Assembly: GCA_002205965.3 (NCBI GenBank)
Contig: NADL03000512.1
Location: 1,054,001 to 1,118,000 of the forward strand
Length of the DNA stretch: 64,000 bases
Source: Kappaphycus alvarezii
Lineage: Eukaryota > Rhodophyta > Florideophyceae > Gigartinales > Solieriaceae
Reading direction: 5' to 3'
The stretch's first letter is position 1; the number at the start of each line of letters is the position of its first letter. The translations under genes were made by a program, and so were the position numbers. Below are positions 46,584 to 59,200 of this stretch, piece by piece. The notes beneath the pieces are model-generated. The model saw only the letters and a program-made list of their open reading frames with translations, ran no database searches and had not been told where the DNA came from.

Positions 46584-49500
46584 TGAATTTGGATTTTTTC
46601 CCAGGAATCCTTGGTGCCCCTTCGAAACTTTCCGACGATAAAACACATGCCATCCCATCCTACAAATATCAAGAATTCTCCTGATATCAAGAAGTATCAT
46701 AGTCTTATCCCCAGCTTCGCCGAGCATCATTTCCATCGTTAATTATTTCCCCTCCTAATCTCAAACAAATTCGTCCCCTTAAACGATGTCTACCTTGTAC
46801 ATCAACTGCTTTGCTCACATTAAATTCCATCCAGACTATAATTATCGTCCGTTCTCCCTGTCCTTATTATTTTTGCTAGTATTGAAATATTCTGCAACAT
46901 GAGAAAGCTTACAGATTAAATGAATGCGTAGTACGTAGACAAAGTAGCTAATGGCTTGTACCGGGTACAAAGCAATGTACAGAAGGCAAATTTTAGGGGA
47001 CTTAAATGAGATTAGAATATATTTAGCGAGGAATCGCCGGATAAAACAATCGGATACGTTCAACTTTACTTAAGCAGGGTACGGACCTCTTTCTTAGCTA
47101 CACTAAACGTTTTCCTCTTATTTGGCGATACTCTAACACCCTAGAGTCAACTGGACGTTCTCCCAGTGGGATCAGCTATCAATTTTCAACAGAATGTAGA
47201 TGAACCGGAAGCTAACATTATTACATTGAGGGTGTTGACCCAAGGATAGAGTTCGGAGGGAAAAATTCGAATGAATGAATCTAAAAGTGTCAAAGATTAT
47301 TCTAAATTACATTGTTAGCGCCAATAGGAGCCGTAATTCATATTAAAATTGGTACTTTGATCCTTCTAATTACCTTCAATTGAAAATAGTAGACATAAAA
47401 TTGTCCTCAGTATCTCTTCAAAAGAAGATGAAGGATTTTCATGGGCTTTTTTATATCTAAATATGGACCTGGGCTAGGAACATAATTCCGATGAAGAACC
47501 AAAAGACGGATAGTTTCTTCCGAAATTTATATTTGGCTTCAGGCTATTTTCTTTTATGGCTTCACGAAATATAATAGGACATACCTTTACGATGTTTAAA
47601 AAATGATTCCGGCTATGAGCGAAGTAGGCATACAACGGAAAAACATTCCATTGTATGCTTGTTTCACTCACAGCCGAGAATAGTTAGCTGCTCCGTTCTT
47701 CATCAATAAAAGGCACCAAAACGTAAATTTTTATTCTAAATAATCGAAAGAATGAGTTTTTACTACTCTCTGTATTCAAAAAGGAGCATTTATTAAGTAT
47801 TTTAAGTGATTTATTGACGATTATTCCAAGCGCTTCTATATGAATTTATTGAGGAACGAATTAATGCAGTTGAGAATAAAAAATCTGGATTTGGATGTAA
47901 TTCCACAACTAATCTGTTATAGTCTTGTAACGCGCATTTTTTAAAAACGAACTGCAAGGAAGAGTAACTATCCATCAAATACAAATAGATGAAAAAAGCG
48001 AAACAGGAAGAAGAATATAATTATGAACAGTTCTTTCCCCGATTCATTGCTTTTGATCTATACTTCTAGATTTTTACACGAAGTTTTTTAAAATTACAAT
48101 TTTGCAAAAGAAACACACTACTTCAGCTGGTCTATATGTGAAACCCTGAATTTTTTCGCATCAGTAAAAGATCAAAGAACAGCTTGGACTTCAAATTGTG
48201 CAAGCAAAGGACTTATGAACTGAATGAAAATACACAGCAAATAAAAGGTTCACATTCACATTGTCAAGATAAAAACTAGAGCAATTTAATAGATTTTCCG
48301 TTTTATGAAAACTGAACCCCCAAAAGTTAGATGGTTAGAAATAAGTATTACATCGCTCCTAGTCACTTTTCTGATGTTAAGGTGAGGCAAGACCAACATA
48401 GCAGACAAATTTTGAACATACGGAAACCTTTACCACTTAGTGTGATGCAAATTAATTTCAAAAAAAACTAGGATAGTACAGAAGTCCAAACATGTTCGCT
48501 TTTTGTACCTTTAATGACTACATTAGTGCTTTGCACTGAAAAGATGAGTTTCAAAAAGTAAAATTATCGAAAAGAAGCCAACAAAGTGTACGAGACCTAC
48601 TATTTACAATTTTTAGTTAACTTTTTCTCTTGATCTGAAAATAATTAATGTTAAAGGGAATGAAGTGATAACATCTAGATCAGAACTTTGAAACTGAAAA
48701 TTAGTATGTTATTATTTTACACACCATCAATTTTGGAGGCATGTATGATTGTCCAAAAAATAACATTGCTTACTTAAAATAAAGCCCGAAAGTAGTATAT
48801 AACTGTAAAAGAAAGGTAGAGATACCTCTAGACGCGTCCAGAGTATCAAGTATCGAATACAGATGCTCTCTTCATACTTTTCAGCTTTTCACCATCATTT
48901 TTCGTAATGCATCCAAAAAAAAATGATTGAAGATTATTCATATTTATCTTTGGAGTGACTTTTTGCTTCAGAGAAAAGGAAAAGGGGTTTCAAACTCAAC
49001 TGGCTTCAAAGATAATAGAGGAAAAATCTTATGATGTTTAGTTGAAACAAAAATGATACTTTTCCCGAAATCTGGATTTCTTTTTCATTCGGTAAAAAGC
49101 ATAAGAAAAGATTGAATAATATGAAGAATAGATCAAACTAAAACATATTGCAACTTTGGATAGAGAATAGAAAATGTTATAAATCTTGTTTATTTTTGTT
49201 TATTTTGCTTTATGGCTCTGATGTGAACTACCCGTCAATGGTGTTTGATGCCTGATATCAACGGAAAATAATTTCGAACATTGATTTGTGATCCATTATG
49301 TGCAAATAAATCAATATTTTAGAAACTGGAGTACTTCCTGATTGCAAATGCGATCTCTTGCAGCTCATAGGTTTCATAACACTTATAGTTAAACCATCCA
49401 TTATAAGTTACATATTATAATTAGTGGCGCCGAGGACAACTTTAGGTTATTTTGTTAATACTATTCCGTTTCAATAGATCCTCTGTACATGTTGTCAGGT

Positions 49501-50654
49501 GGAGATAATCACGCATAGACTTCCGAGTGGGAGCAAGATTTCTATTACATAAACATTAAAGAGAGAGAAAATGTTAGATATTACATGATTTTCTAGAACA
49601 GTCCATCGTGAATAAATATTAAATTAAGAAATCAAGCACATGAAAAGCTTTCAAAATATATTGTAATTCCCTAAAAAATCTAAAGTGTGAATATAGATAT
49701 TTCTGCTTTTTTATCTCTTTTTCGTAGTCTACATTGAAACTGAATAACGAATGGCATTGATGATATAATTAAAAGTCTGTAAATTGAGTTGAGGTTTATA
49801 TATTAGAGTTCTATATCTTACATGTTTTTGCGCAAATAGTGATCAATCTAAAATTATGAATCATTTTACGGGGTTTAAACAAAACCAAAAGGTATTTACA
49901 GAGCTTTGGACAGGTCATCATAGATCAAATATCAGTAAAAAGAAAATTTCCAAAAGAAGATATCAGATATATAAGACAGAACTAAAACTTATAGCAAACG
50001 ATGAAAGGAAATCCAAAAATGTCATGTTCCGATGCAAATATAAGTATAGAGAATCGTCTAATGGTATTTTTGAAAGACCTTCTTCTGTGAAATACAAAAT
50101 TGAAACCATCTTAAAACCAATCAATACCATATCCACATGAAGTTCCAATAGAATCTCTTTCGAAAATTGCGTCCTTTAGTTTGCAGTCTTCAGTTGAGTA
50201 TATGGAGTCCATCGACCGCATTTATGACCATTTGGCAAACTGTTCGATCCGGAGCGTCGTCACTGTGATTTTAATATACAGTTTGCGTATCTAACTTCAC
50301 ATTTCCTTTCTATCTAGGGTTTACTGAAGTTAGAGTAAGAAAATGGCGGGAAATCGAAACTATTTGCAGGAGCTACAGAATTTTGTTTGTTGAAGACGGG
50401 TTGCGGGGGCGGGAAAACGCATAAATGTGCGTTCTTGACAGCTTTTTGAGGGATGTCAAAACAGGGAACAAATGTCAAATTAGACGAAAAACAATTAGAG
50501 CAAAGTTTTGATTATATAATGGTGGTTCTAGCTTAGAATTTCAATTGAATCAGTCAAATCCAGAATTGCGCCACTCCTAAAAGCATAAAAACGCTATATA
50601 CTAAAAAAATTGTATAAAAGGTACACGAAACGGGGACAAAAAAATGGGTGATAT
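46584..50654. other. AT-rich tract of about 4 kb without genes
   Basis: No supported gene. The longest plus-strand frame (49856-50140, 94 codons, Lys-rich) has no recognisable family and fits chance in AT-rich DNA. The tract ends abruptly at 50655, where block C begins. Confidence 0.6.
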
Positions 50655-51035
50655 GGATCTTCTGGGGCGATCTCGATGCCGCGACGAAAGACGGAACAAT
50701 AGATGGCCACCGAAGGCAAGGATATGCGAGGTTAAGTGAGGTGTAAGGTACTAGAGTGGGTATATACAGAAAGAACGAGTGTGAAACGGTTTGGACTTAC
50801 TGTTAAAACGATCCACAGGCCGTGAAACAAACCTAGGTCTGTAGCAAAGAGACGAAACAGGTAGCAACGAGAAGAAGTCGGGCCGCAAGATAATCTATGT
50901 TTTGTGGTGCAGAGATGGAGAACGAAGACTGGCCGCAAAACCAATCGAGGTAGGAAGTCCAGAGACTACAAAAACTAGATAGGCCACAAGACAGAAGTGA
51001 GTATATAATGCAGAGACGACGTAGAAGTCACGTCC
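50655..51035 (-). repeat. Copia leader fragment at the edge of block C
   Basis: A copy of 8269-8650 of Copia element 1, holding only the leader and the first few codons of the N-terminal region. The rest of the element is absent here. It marks the block boundary rather than an independent insertion. Confidence 0.85.
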
Positions 51036-51122
51036 AAACCAACAGCATTTTTTTAGTCCTTCACCTGCGCGAAGTTTTTTCCCTCCCCTACACGGAGTGG
51101 TCGCCGCCGAAGAACGTGAGGC

Positions 51123-52087
51123 CTAAAAGGTAAGTTGTTGAGGAGTGTTAGCGGCCTGGGCGCATAATCTGATAGAGGGAAGGAAGAGGTGGGACGAGGG
51201 AGAAAAAGAAGGAAGGGGTGAGAGAAGTAGAGTAAAAGAGAGAATGAGAGAGAGAAGGCGCCCGATACGGTCCTTTTCAATTTCGGATGATTCAAAGGCA
51301 AGCCGCTCACGCCCCAAATTCAACCGTTCCCTACCCAGCTCCACCCTCGCCAGATCAGCGTCGCGTAAGTGCATTACAAACCTGTCCATTTCTCTAGTTG
51401 AAATCAGCTCGTTGTTCTTTTTCGTCTTTTTGCGTGGTCGCTGAGACCCAACCCTCTCCCTTGCTTCACTAGGACTTCCATCGTCTGAATTGTCAGAGCA
51501 GAAGTGGTTCGTTGCAAGATTCATGAGAACCCCCCAAGTCTTTCCTTCACTTGATCTAGCTCTTTCACAGCTTGCTTCTCCGACCCCTTTCTCGTCTCTA
51601 TATCCTCCCGCTCTTCTCGCATCATAAGAAGGAGCCCATCCATCTCCCCCACATCACCACCAACCCCCGATCGAAGCTGGTCGCGCTTATCAGACTTGCC
51701 AAAGGATGAATGAAGCCTCTCATACCTATCTTGTGCACATTTTGCCGACACCCTTTGCGTGGTGTTCGGATTTCCGTTTAACTTCTCCGCCACCAACTCG
51801 AAGCGCTTCGACAAGTTGCCGTAAGATGCGATATGGGCCTTTGCCGTCGCCACCTAGCGCAAAATAATAAGGCCTTCTTCAGACGAAAATCTCAAGTGAT
51901 GTCCTTTTTTCTCCTTGTCTGGGGAGGGCGGGAGTGTTGAGATAACTTTGGCGCCAGAAGGAGCTCCTTCGTTCGATACTTCTTGTGTTGGACTTACAAC
52001 CTGGGTACTTACTGGTTCACACCCATCGCTATGGTCGGTGTTTTCCGGTTGTACCGGAGCAAGCGGGTGGATATTGTTTGTGAACAT
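51123..52087 (-). pseudogene. Myb/SANT-like DNA-binding protein gene, copy C (interrupted)
   Basis: Near-identical to copy A. The ATG at 52087 is followed by the Pro/Ser/Thr-rich N-terminus, the SANT-like domain with the same in-frame TAG (51854-51856) and the charged helical tail after the same frame change at the C6 run near 51521. One substitution in the tail gives R-V-G-S-Q instead of R-V-E-S-Q. Sharing the same interruptions with copy A means they predate the A/C duplication or come from a shared sequence artefact. Confidence 0.55.
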
Positions 52088-52091
52088 GATG

Positions 52092-52258
52092 CGTGGAGAT
52101 GGGGGGAGATTGGAGGGTGGTGGGAAGGAGATAGGGGGGCGATGGGGGGTAGGGGCGAGATGGGGGGAGATTGGGGGCGATGGGGGGTAGGGGCGAGATG
52201 GGGGAGATTGGGGGCGATGGGGGGTAGGGGCGAGATTGGGGGGGAGACTGGGGGGATA
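52092..52258. repeat. G-rich minisatellite, copy C
   Basis: The same array as in block A with the same apparent unit number; individual G runs differ by one (for example GATGGGGGGAGATT versus GATGGGGGAGATT). Confidence 0.85.
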
Positions 52259-52341
52259 TGGGAAGGGTCCGATTTGCCGCGGACAGCGAAGATTTTTGCA
52301 AGTACAGGGTACTGTTTGTCTCCCGCGTTAACATTTCTCAC

Positions 52342-52721
52342 AGCCGTTCACTAACTAGTAGGATTTCAGGTGTGTTCGTCACAAGACAATTGCAAAATTC
52401 TGCAATTCAATTACAGTCTGTAATTTTCAGTGAGGTTTTGGTCCTATTTAATTCTGAAAAGCGATGGCGTAAACCCACTACTGTACAAACGCAAATTGTA
52501 CAGCACAGTACATAAGTTTCCGAAAGGGAGAGAGTTCGATAGCTTGAAGTCAGCGGCTTGCTCTCAATAGGTACTGTAACAGAAACGGTAGGGCTTGCGA
52601 AAGGGGCGATGAAAGGTTGCTGTTATCTCGCAATGTGAAATTCTTGCACTACCGCGCTGCTGTCAGATTGCAAGGCAGGAAAGTCGCAGATGAGCTTCCT
52701 CCAACTGGTAGCACGGGGGGC
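52342..52721. other. Intergenic spacer, copy C
   Basis: Equivalent to 9945-10330, with the same TGTACAAACGCAAATTGTACA inverted repeat. No gene is seen. Confidence 0.5.
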
Positions 52722-54543
52722 TCATTCACAGTAACAGATATGCTGGCCTAAACCCAGTGACTTGTGGTGTGCAGGCACGTGAATGTTGTGGCAGGTGCCA
52801 ATGGCATTCCACTCTACCAGCACGTAGAGGGGAGGCCAGCAAGCAAACAAGACACACTCAAGGTCTCTGCCAAAGCGGAGTATCGCAGTAGAAGACTTGA
52901 AACGCTGGCTGGTGTCAGTTTTCACGAGCTCAATGACATCGGTGAACGCCGCAGGATGCCAGCCTCTGAGCGTTGAGATGGAGAAAGGAACGGCCCTGTT
53001 TTTCCCTGACAATTCAGCAAGAAATCCTTCCTGTTTCCGCTTCTTCTCCGCGTGGGCAGCGCTGAGGCTTGTTAATGGGTTGAACATCCTCGCTCTGAGA
53101 TAGGCGGGGGCAAGAGGGTTGAGGAAGGATACATCGCAGTAGTTCGTGCCACCGACAGCTCCCATCGCCGTGATATCCTATCTGGTCCTGTCTTGATAGC
53201 GTTATGGGGGCCCAATGGGTGGACGTCGAGCGACCATTGGAAGGTCATTTTCGAGGAGGGTTACCTGGTTGTCATGGGGAGGACTGCGCTCACAGCCGTA
53301 AACACAGTGCAGCAAGTGATCCCTGTAGACATTGAGCATTTCAGGGCATCATGCCTTAGGACAAGGAGTATTGGGGGCAAAAAAATGGGTCTGACAGAAG
53401 CACTCGAAGCAAACGGAGAAACCCGTGCTCTTGATTTGTGTCTTCAAACCAGAACACGGTGCGCAGTAGACCCATCCTTTGGCTGCGGACAGGGACGTAC
53501 TGGCGCGAGAGGCGCGGGTGCGGGTGTTGTCGAGCGACAGGGCCTCTTGCAGAGCCCCATGAACTGCATCTGTTAGGTCCTAGTGCAATGAAAGGTTGGA
53601 GGAGCAAAAGTTGCTAGGCGGAGGTCTGTCCGAAGGTGGGCAAGAGGCCCTCCGTGTGTAAAGGCAGCTACAGTATCCTCCTATTGCGTCAGGTGTTGAG
53701 CGGGGGGCGGCAAAAACTTATAAGATAGCTGATGCGAAGCATCAGATGCCTGAAACGAAGCGGCGGCAGTGTCCTTCGCAGAAGTGAGACCGATTCCCAT
53801 CGGTGGTCGGCCTTTTCTCTTCGAGCGATTGGACGGGAAATTGTAGGTTCTTGAACATTGTGCTGTCGAGCGCTCCACCTCCCAGCGTACGGACGCAGTT
53901 CTCGATTAGGTCGTCGAAATATTAAGCTCCTTTCCGTATGCAGGACGGCGGCACAAGTCGCAGAAGGAAGCCCACTTTGCAGACCCCAAAGCAAATACGA
54001 AGTAATTGGAATGAAGCCCGAGCGTCTTCAATCTCCAGAATCGCGAGTAGGAAAGGCATGGAGGAGTGTAAATGGCCCAGAATGTGCTGTTCCATGAACG
54101 CCTGGGAACTGATGGGCGCATTCAAAACCACAGTTCCCGCGCTGTATTCCTGTTGCATGTCAGGGGGTTATGCGACCTGAACCGACGCGGAAGGGACAGT
54201 GAGCCACAACTCCTTGCATTTGGAGAGGGCGAGATGAAGACCACGAAGTTTGGCCTCAGGGGAAGAGAGAGCCTCGATCTCCTTCAGTATGGCCCTGTGT
54301 TTGGCCGCGATGTAGCCGCCGTCATGATACCAAAACTCCAAAAGCAGTATATCTAACCCTGCGTCCTCCTCGCCGAGTGCAGACAGTAATTCTTTGATCA
54401 TCAGAGCAGTGCCAATAGTGATCCATGGATTGGCGAGGAAGACACAAGTCATGTAAATGTTGAGCAACATACATAAAGATGAGTGTCATATTGTCTCTAC
54501 AAGTCGAAATCCCTCCTAGACTGCAAGTAACGCTGGTTTTCAC
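52722..54543 (-). pseudogene. Degraded reverse-transcriptase element, copy C
   Basis: Full-length relative to copy A, with the same polymerase block (Y-H-D-G-G-Y-I in place of the catalytic Y-x-D-D), the A-P-I-S-S-Q-A-F block and the C-terminal nuclease-like block G-G-T-N-Y-C-D-V-S-F. The parts lie in different frames as in copy A, so it was already dead before duplication. Confidence 0.7.
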
Positions 54544-54672
54544 CGGGTTTCAAGCCAAAGTGCACTGTATATGGTATGCACAGAGGTTGGTTTGTAGGCG
54601 AGAGACTACATTCGTTTTGCATCGGCAGTTCATAATCTCGCGCGATCAACTCAACTAGCCAACAGCGTTCCC

Positions 54673-55704
54673 ATGTCTTCCACTACCAACGCAAATTCTC
54701 CTGAAGAACAAGCCCCTGTCCGTCTTGGTGTCATAACCGACATTCAATACGCAGACAAACCTGACCAATTCATCGATGTAAGTTGCGCAACCTTCCACGA
54801 ACCCAGTCTCTTGTACCATCTCGATGGTACAAGAATCATTCTTTTCAATTCGAGCAGTTCGCTTCTACCCTTCTGGCCGTGTCAGATATTTTCATTTAAA
54901 ACACAGTACGTAGGCAAAATCCGCGAATTCTCCAAAATACTCGCAAAGACGGAACTCGCTATAGACCATCTTAACGAGCAACGTCCTTCTGCGATCATCC
55001 ATCTTGGTGACATTGTCGACGGCAATGAAACCTTGGACCAAACCCGCTCTGATCTGGAGCAAGTTCTCCAGCGCCTGAAAAAGCTCCGTTCTCCATTGTT
55101 TCATGTGCTTGGGAATCATTGCTTACAAGCAGGGCACGGTTACCTCTTTGATAAGTTGAAACTCTCCGATGGCTCCTACTACTGCCATGACCTCTCCCCA
55201 TTTTGGCGACTCATTGTACTGGACACTGTTGATAAATCTATTCAACGCGTAAGGGACAGCCCATGTAACAAGCTTGCACATGACTATTCGAGAAAACATA
55301 CTGTGGACCCAAACGCAGTCGGCTGGAACGGTGGATTGGGACCTGACCAAATGCAGTGGCTACGCCATGTATTAGCAGAGACAAAAGAGCAACGTCGATG
55401 AGCGGTGGTGTGTGGTCACTTGCCCATTTTAGAAGAGGCGTCAAGTGATCAGCATGTTGTTTGGGACGCGCAAGAACTGGAGCAACTCTTGCTTAGCAGC
55501 GGTGTTGTTAAGGCGTACTTGTGTGGTCACTACCATGACGGGGGTTACGCAAAGAAAAATGGCATCCATCACGTCACTTTTGAGGCTATGATCGATTCGA
55601 CCGATGACAAGGGCGCGGCAGGAGTTGTGCAGCTCACCAAGAAATTCATCAGTATAGAGGGATTCGGTGCCCTGACCTCAAGGAAATTGCCTTTGGCAAC
55701 GTAG
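54673..55704 (+). pseudogene. ADP-ribose/CDP-alcohol diphosphatase-like metallophosphoesterase, copy C
   Basis: Exon 1 is 54673-54777 and exon 2 starts at 54907. The intron here is 129 bases and has no in-frame stop, so an unspliced message would stay open and insert 43 residues after F-I-D. The TGA at 55399-55401 lies in frame between the D-x-Q/G-D/G-N-H half and the G-H/G-H-x-H half, as in copy A. Sequence and motifs are otherwise the same as in copies A and B. Confidence 0.75.
54778..54906 (+). other. Intron of the diphosphatase gene, copy C
   Basis: A GTAAGT donor and ACACAG acceptor bound 129 bases. Being a multiple of three without stops, it hides inside the open frame. Its intron nature is shown by the family alignment (F-I-D joined to Y-V-G-K) and by the length change in copies A and B. 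Confidence 0.8.
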
Positions 55705-56262
55705 TCAGTCGAAACTTTACCCCTAATCATCCAAAACTTTGTATTCCAAATGCATTTGCCATTTTCGCTACCTAAAAGAACCGGAACAACCTTTGATCTC
55801 CAACCTCTTCGATCATCCAAAGTTGCCACCAAGTTCGATGACCACCATTTAGTCTTGTTGTGGGGTACATGCAGTACTGTACTGTAATTCGGTATAGCCT
55901 TACAGTTACAAATACAGTTGTTGGGTTGTTACAATAAGCTAATTTTCTGCTCTAAGCTTGCCTAGTACCCTGCACCCCGTTTTCCGAGTTAATTTCTATT
56001 CCTGTACAGTACAGTACTGAATGTACATTGCTATCTAGTTTCCTCCAATTAAATTCCAGTTAGGTCTTTTGTACACTGCAAAGTCCGCAATACTGTCGGG
56101 TACTTATTCCCAGTAACTTTCTTTCCATGCCAACCGGTTCCTCGATCATCGCGCCATCGCGCCTGACGCGGCGGTGGCGCGGTGGCGCAGATCAGTGCCT
56201 CCTCGGTGCGGATTCGCCTTGTCCCTTCGCCCTCAACGCAGACCCACCATCTCCGAGAAGCC
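55705..56262. other. Convergent intergenic region, copy C
   Basis: Same content as 13307-13863, with the two GTACTGTAC palindrome clusters between the ends of the diphosphatase and TOR genes. Confidence 0.5.
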
Positions 56263-59200
56263 TCACCAAAATGCACACCAACCCATGAACAGCGCACAGA
56301 GGTTCTCTACACTACGTGCCTCTTTGATGAGTAACATTACTTGCTGCTCGACCGAGATCGGCTGCGATCCAAAGTCCGTTCCACGCAATTTGTCCTCGAA
56401 ACGATTCAGGGCTAGTTGTGCTTTGGCATTCGCAGCACTTGATATCCACGGTTGGTTCGGATCCTCGTCCTGCATTACTCGCATTTGCATAAGTCGCTCT
56501 CTTGCGCTTGGTGTCTGAAGGTTGACAGGATCCACCATGTCATCGTCATCTGCTACACCATCATCTTGACTGGGAGTGGGTATGCCACCGGCATCACTTT
56601 GCTCTGTCGCTGCTGCTGAATACCGTTCTTGCCTATTTAACCTTCGAACAGAAGCCGCCAAGCTACCCGTTTCTTGAATACTCCGAGCTAGTTCTCGCAA
56701 CCCAGGGTCCTCGAAATTTGCCAGTGATGATGCCATAGACCCAAACTGTCTCGGGCTTGTCTTCTCCGTGCGGCGATCCACGGCCTCCTCTTCCTTCAAC
56801 CGAGCCATCTCATCTGCAGTAACTAGTTTCCATCGGATAAGCGGATCATACACAAACACTTCCATCATCGCCATTAACGACTCTCTGGACGCCTGCTGTC
56901 GTAGCACTTCCATGGTAGCTTCAGCTGTTTGTTGAAAGTAGCCCTGCACGCCGCACGGTTCTAAAGCCTGTACAAGCATTCTCGTTAACCTGAAGGGCAC
57001 CTTCTCAGGATATTTCTCCCGTTTTGTAGCAACTTCGAAGCAGTCACCAAAGTCTATGTGCAGCACTTTTCCAGTTAGACGCTCAATCATAATGTTTGAA
57101 GGGTGGCGGTCGCCCAGCCCCAACAAGTACCCGGCCATGGAAGTTGTTGCTAGAGATCTGGCGTATGTGCTCCGCTTGTCCAACCAAAGCTCAGAGTTTC
57201 TGCTACGCAACCAAAGGACCTTGGCTATGTCTTGACTCACAGTGTTCTCCAACATCAATTCAAACAAATCAACCTTGTGTAAGAGCGGAAGACGGTCTGG
57301 GTCCGGCGCAATATTCAGCATGACTTTGTGCTCTACGTTAGTCATGATTGAACGGGCATCACGATATTCTTTCACAAGGGCATGCATTGTATCACAATCT
57401 GGCACCCAACCAATGAGACCGGCATTGGCAGAGAGGGCCACAACAGAGAACGTTTTCAATTCTACGCCGTTCAAAAGGTCCTTTCTGCTACCCTTCCCGA
57501 AGAGCCGGTTAATAAGGTTAAACACTTGCATGACCCTTTCATCCTGCCGCAGATCTTCATGGCCTTTCAAGAGAAATCGATATTGCTGACCATCGCTGCC
57601 AAGAATGGACATTTTGCGAGGCCGCTGCTTGCTTTGCACAACTTGCATCTGGCCTCCGAAAGCGTATATGCCCACTGCCTTTCTGCTTTGCAAAGGATCG
57701 TAAGTCCCGGGTACTGCGAGTAGCAAGTTTGAGCAGTTGCTAAGTCGATCCGAAACACAACCCAAGTCAATGACTGTTGTTAATTGCTGCAACCTCTGAA
57801 TCTTTTTAAAGGCTGATTGGTACACTTGCCAAGCGTCGCTGAGGTATTTTTGCAATTGTGTGACACTCTGACCGGTCTCATAGCCAGCACGAAACTTTCG
57901 GAGGTTGCCGCCAGCAATCGCAAGCTCAGCTCCAAACTCCCTGGCGAAATTTCTTTCACAGGACGTCTCTGGGCCCCTCTCTAGCTCTTCGTGCAATGGC
58001 AGGAGAATATCTATCATTCCCTCAACGTTCTTCTCGACAAAGTAGCACTTCGAGGCTTCCTCAAGTCGTTCATGCCATTGCTCGACCCACAAAATCGCTG
58101 AGCGCACGAGCTCCGTCGCCACCATTTCTGACTGTTCAACAATTTCAACATGGTGTCGCCGCAGGTCATGCAAAATGGCAGCTGCCGCTTCTCCACTATC
58201 TGCACTGTGTGACGTTCTTGGTCCTCGGGCGACTGTCAATGGATACACGGCAACTTGCGGATGTTCTTGTCCGATTCGTGTAAGAAGTTCCCTAACTCCT
58301 CTTTGCACATTTTGCGATGGGGAATGCAGGCGAGCGATTATCTGAGGAACAACTTCTAGCCACATCGCAATGTTGGTCACTCGAAAGTATTCATCGAAGA
58401 ATGCGTGAAGACCAGCATGCCCGCCATAGTTGAACCAAAGAGTTAGCACTTTCAACGAATCCTGCAGCCTCGTTTTTCCTTCAAGATCAATCGATTTGAA
58501 GTATCCCTTGATGGCTTGGACCAAGTAAGCTCTTCCCCTGTGGCCGGGCCTTATTTCACTCAAGAGATGAGCGTCATGCCACCCTTTTCGGCTTGGATCT
58601 TTGTTCATTTTCACCACTGACGCCTCTGCCTCAACAAGCTTTTCAAACCGAACGGCATTATACTCGCCCCAATAATGCCACGCCTTGTACCAATCTGGCC
58701 GAATGATGGTAGCGCGCTCCGCATATACGAGAGCGTCCTCTGAAGTGAGAAGCATCTCACCTGTGGGACTTACTCCGGCGTCACTGAAGTCTAGCAACTT
58801 GTGGCCCCATTTCGATAGTTTTGAGAAGACTTCCCCAGCTAACGTGCTGTTGTCCTCGCCGAAATTCTCGATGACCCGTGGATTCTCCCCAAGAAAATTC
58901 GCTACCCCCCCTCCGGAAGGTAATCGTTGCAACAGGCACTCAAGGCATTGTACGCCGGTTTCTTCTGATCCAGAGCCCACAAGTGTTTGATACACGCAAA
59001 CCTTACTTCTAAGTCATCAATGTTCATTACTGATTCGGCGTCCCATCTATGTGAAAGATGTGATCCAGCGCCCCCCGGAGACATATGCGTGTGGCTGCTC
59101 GCAGAGCGCCGTTCCTGACATGAAACGATGAGCATTCGCAAGGCTTCACTGGCAAGAGGCAAGCGATGTGTTTTCCTGCACATGCCAGCAAATTCAAGCC

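Noticed and set aside
49856-50140. 94-codon Lys-rich open frame
   Set aside because: No family resemblance; the composition mirrors the AT-rich surroundings, with no sign of coding constraint.
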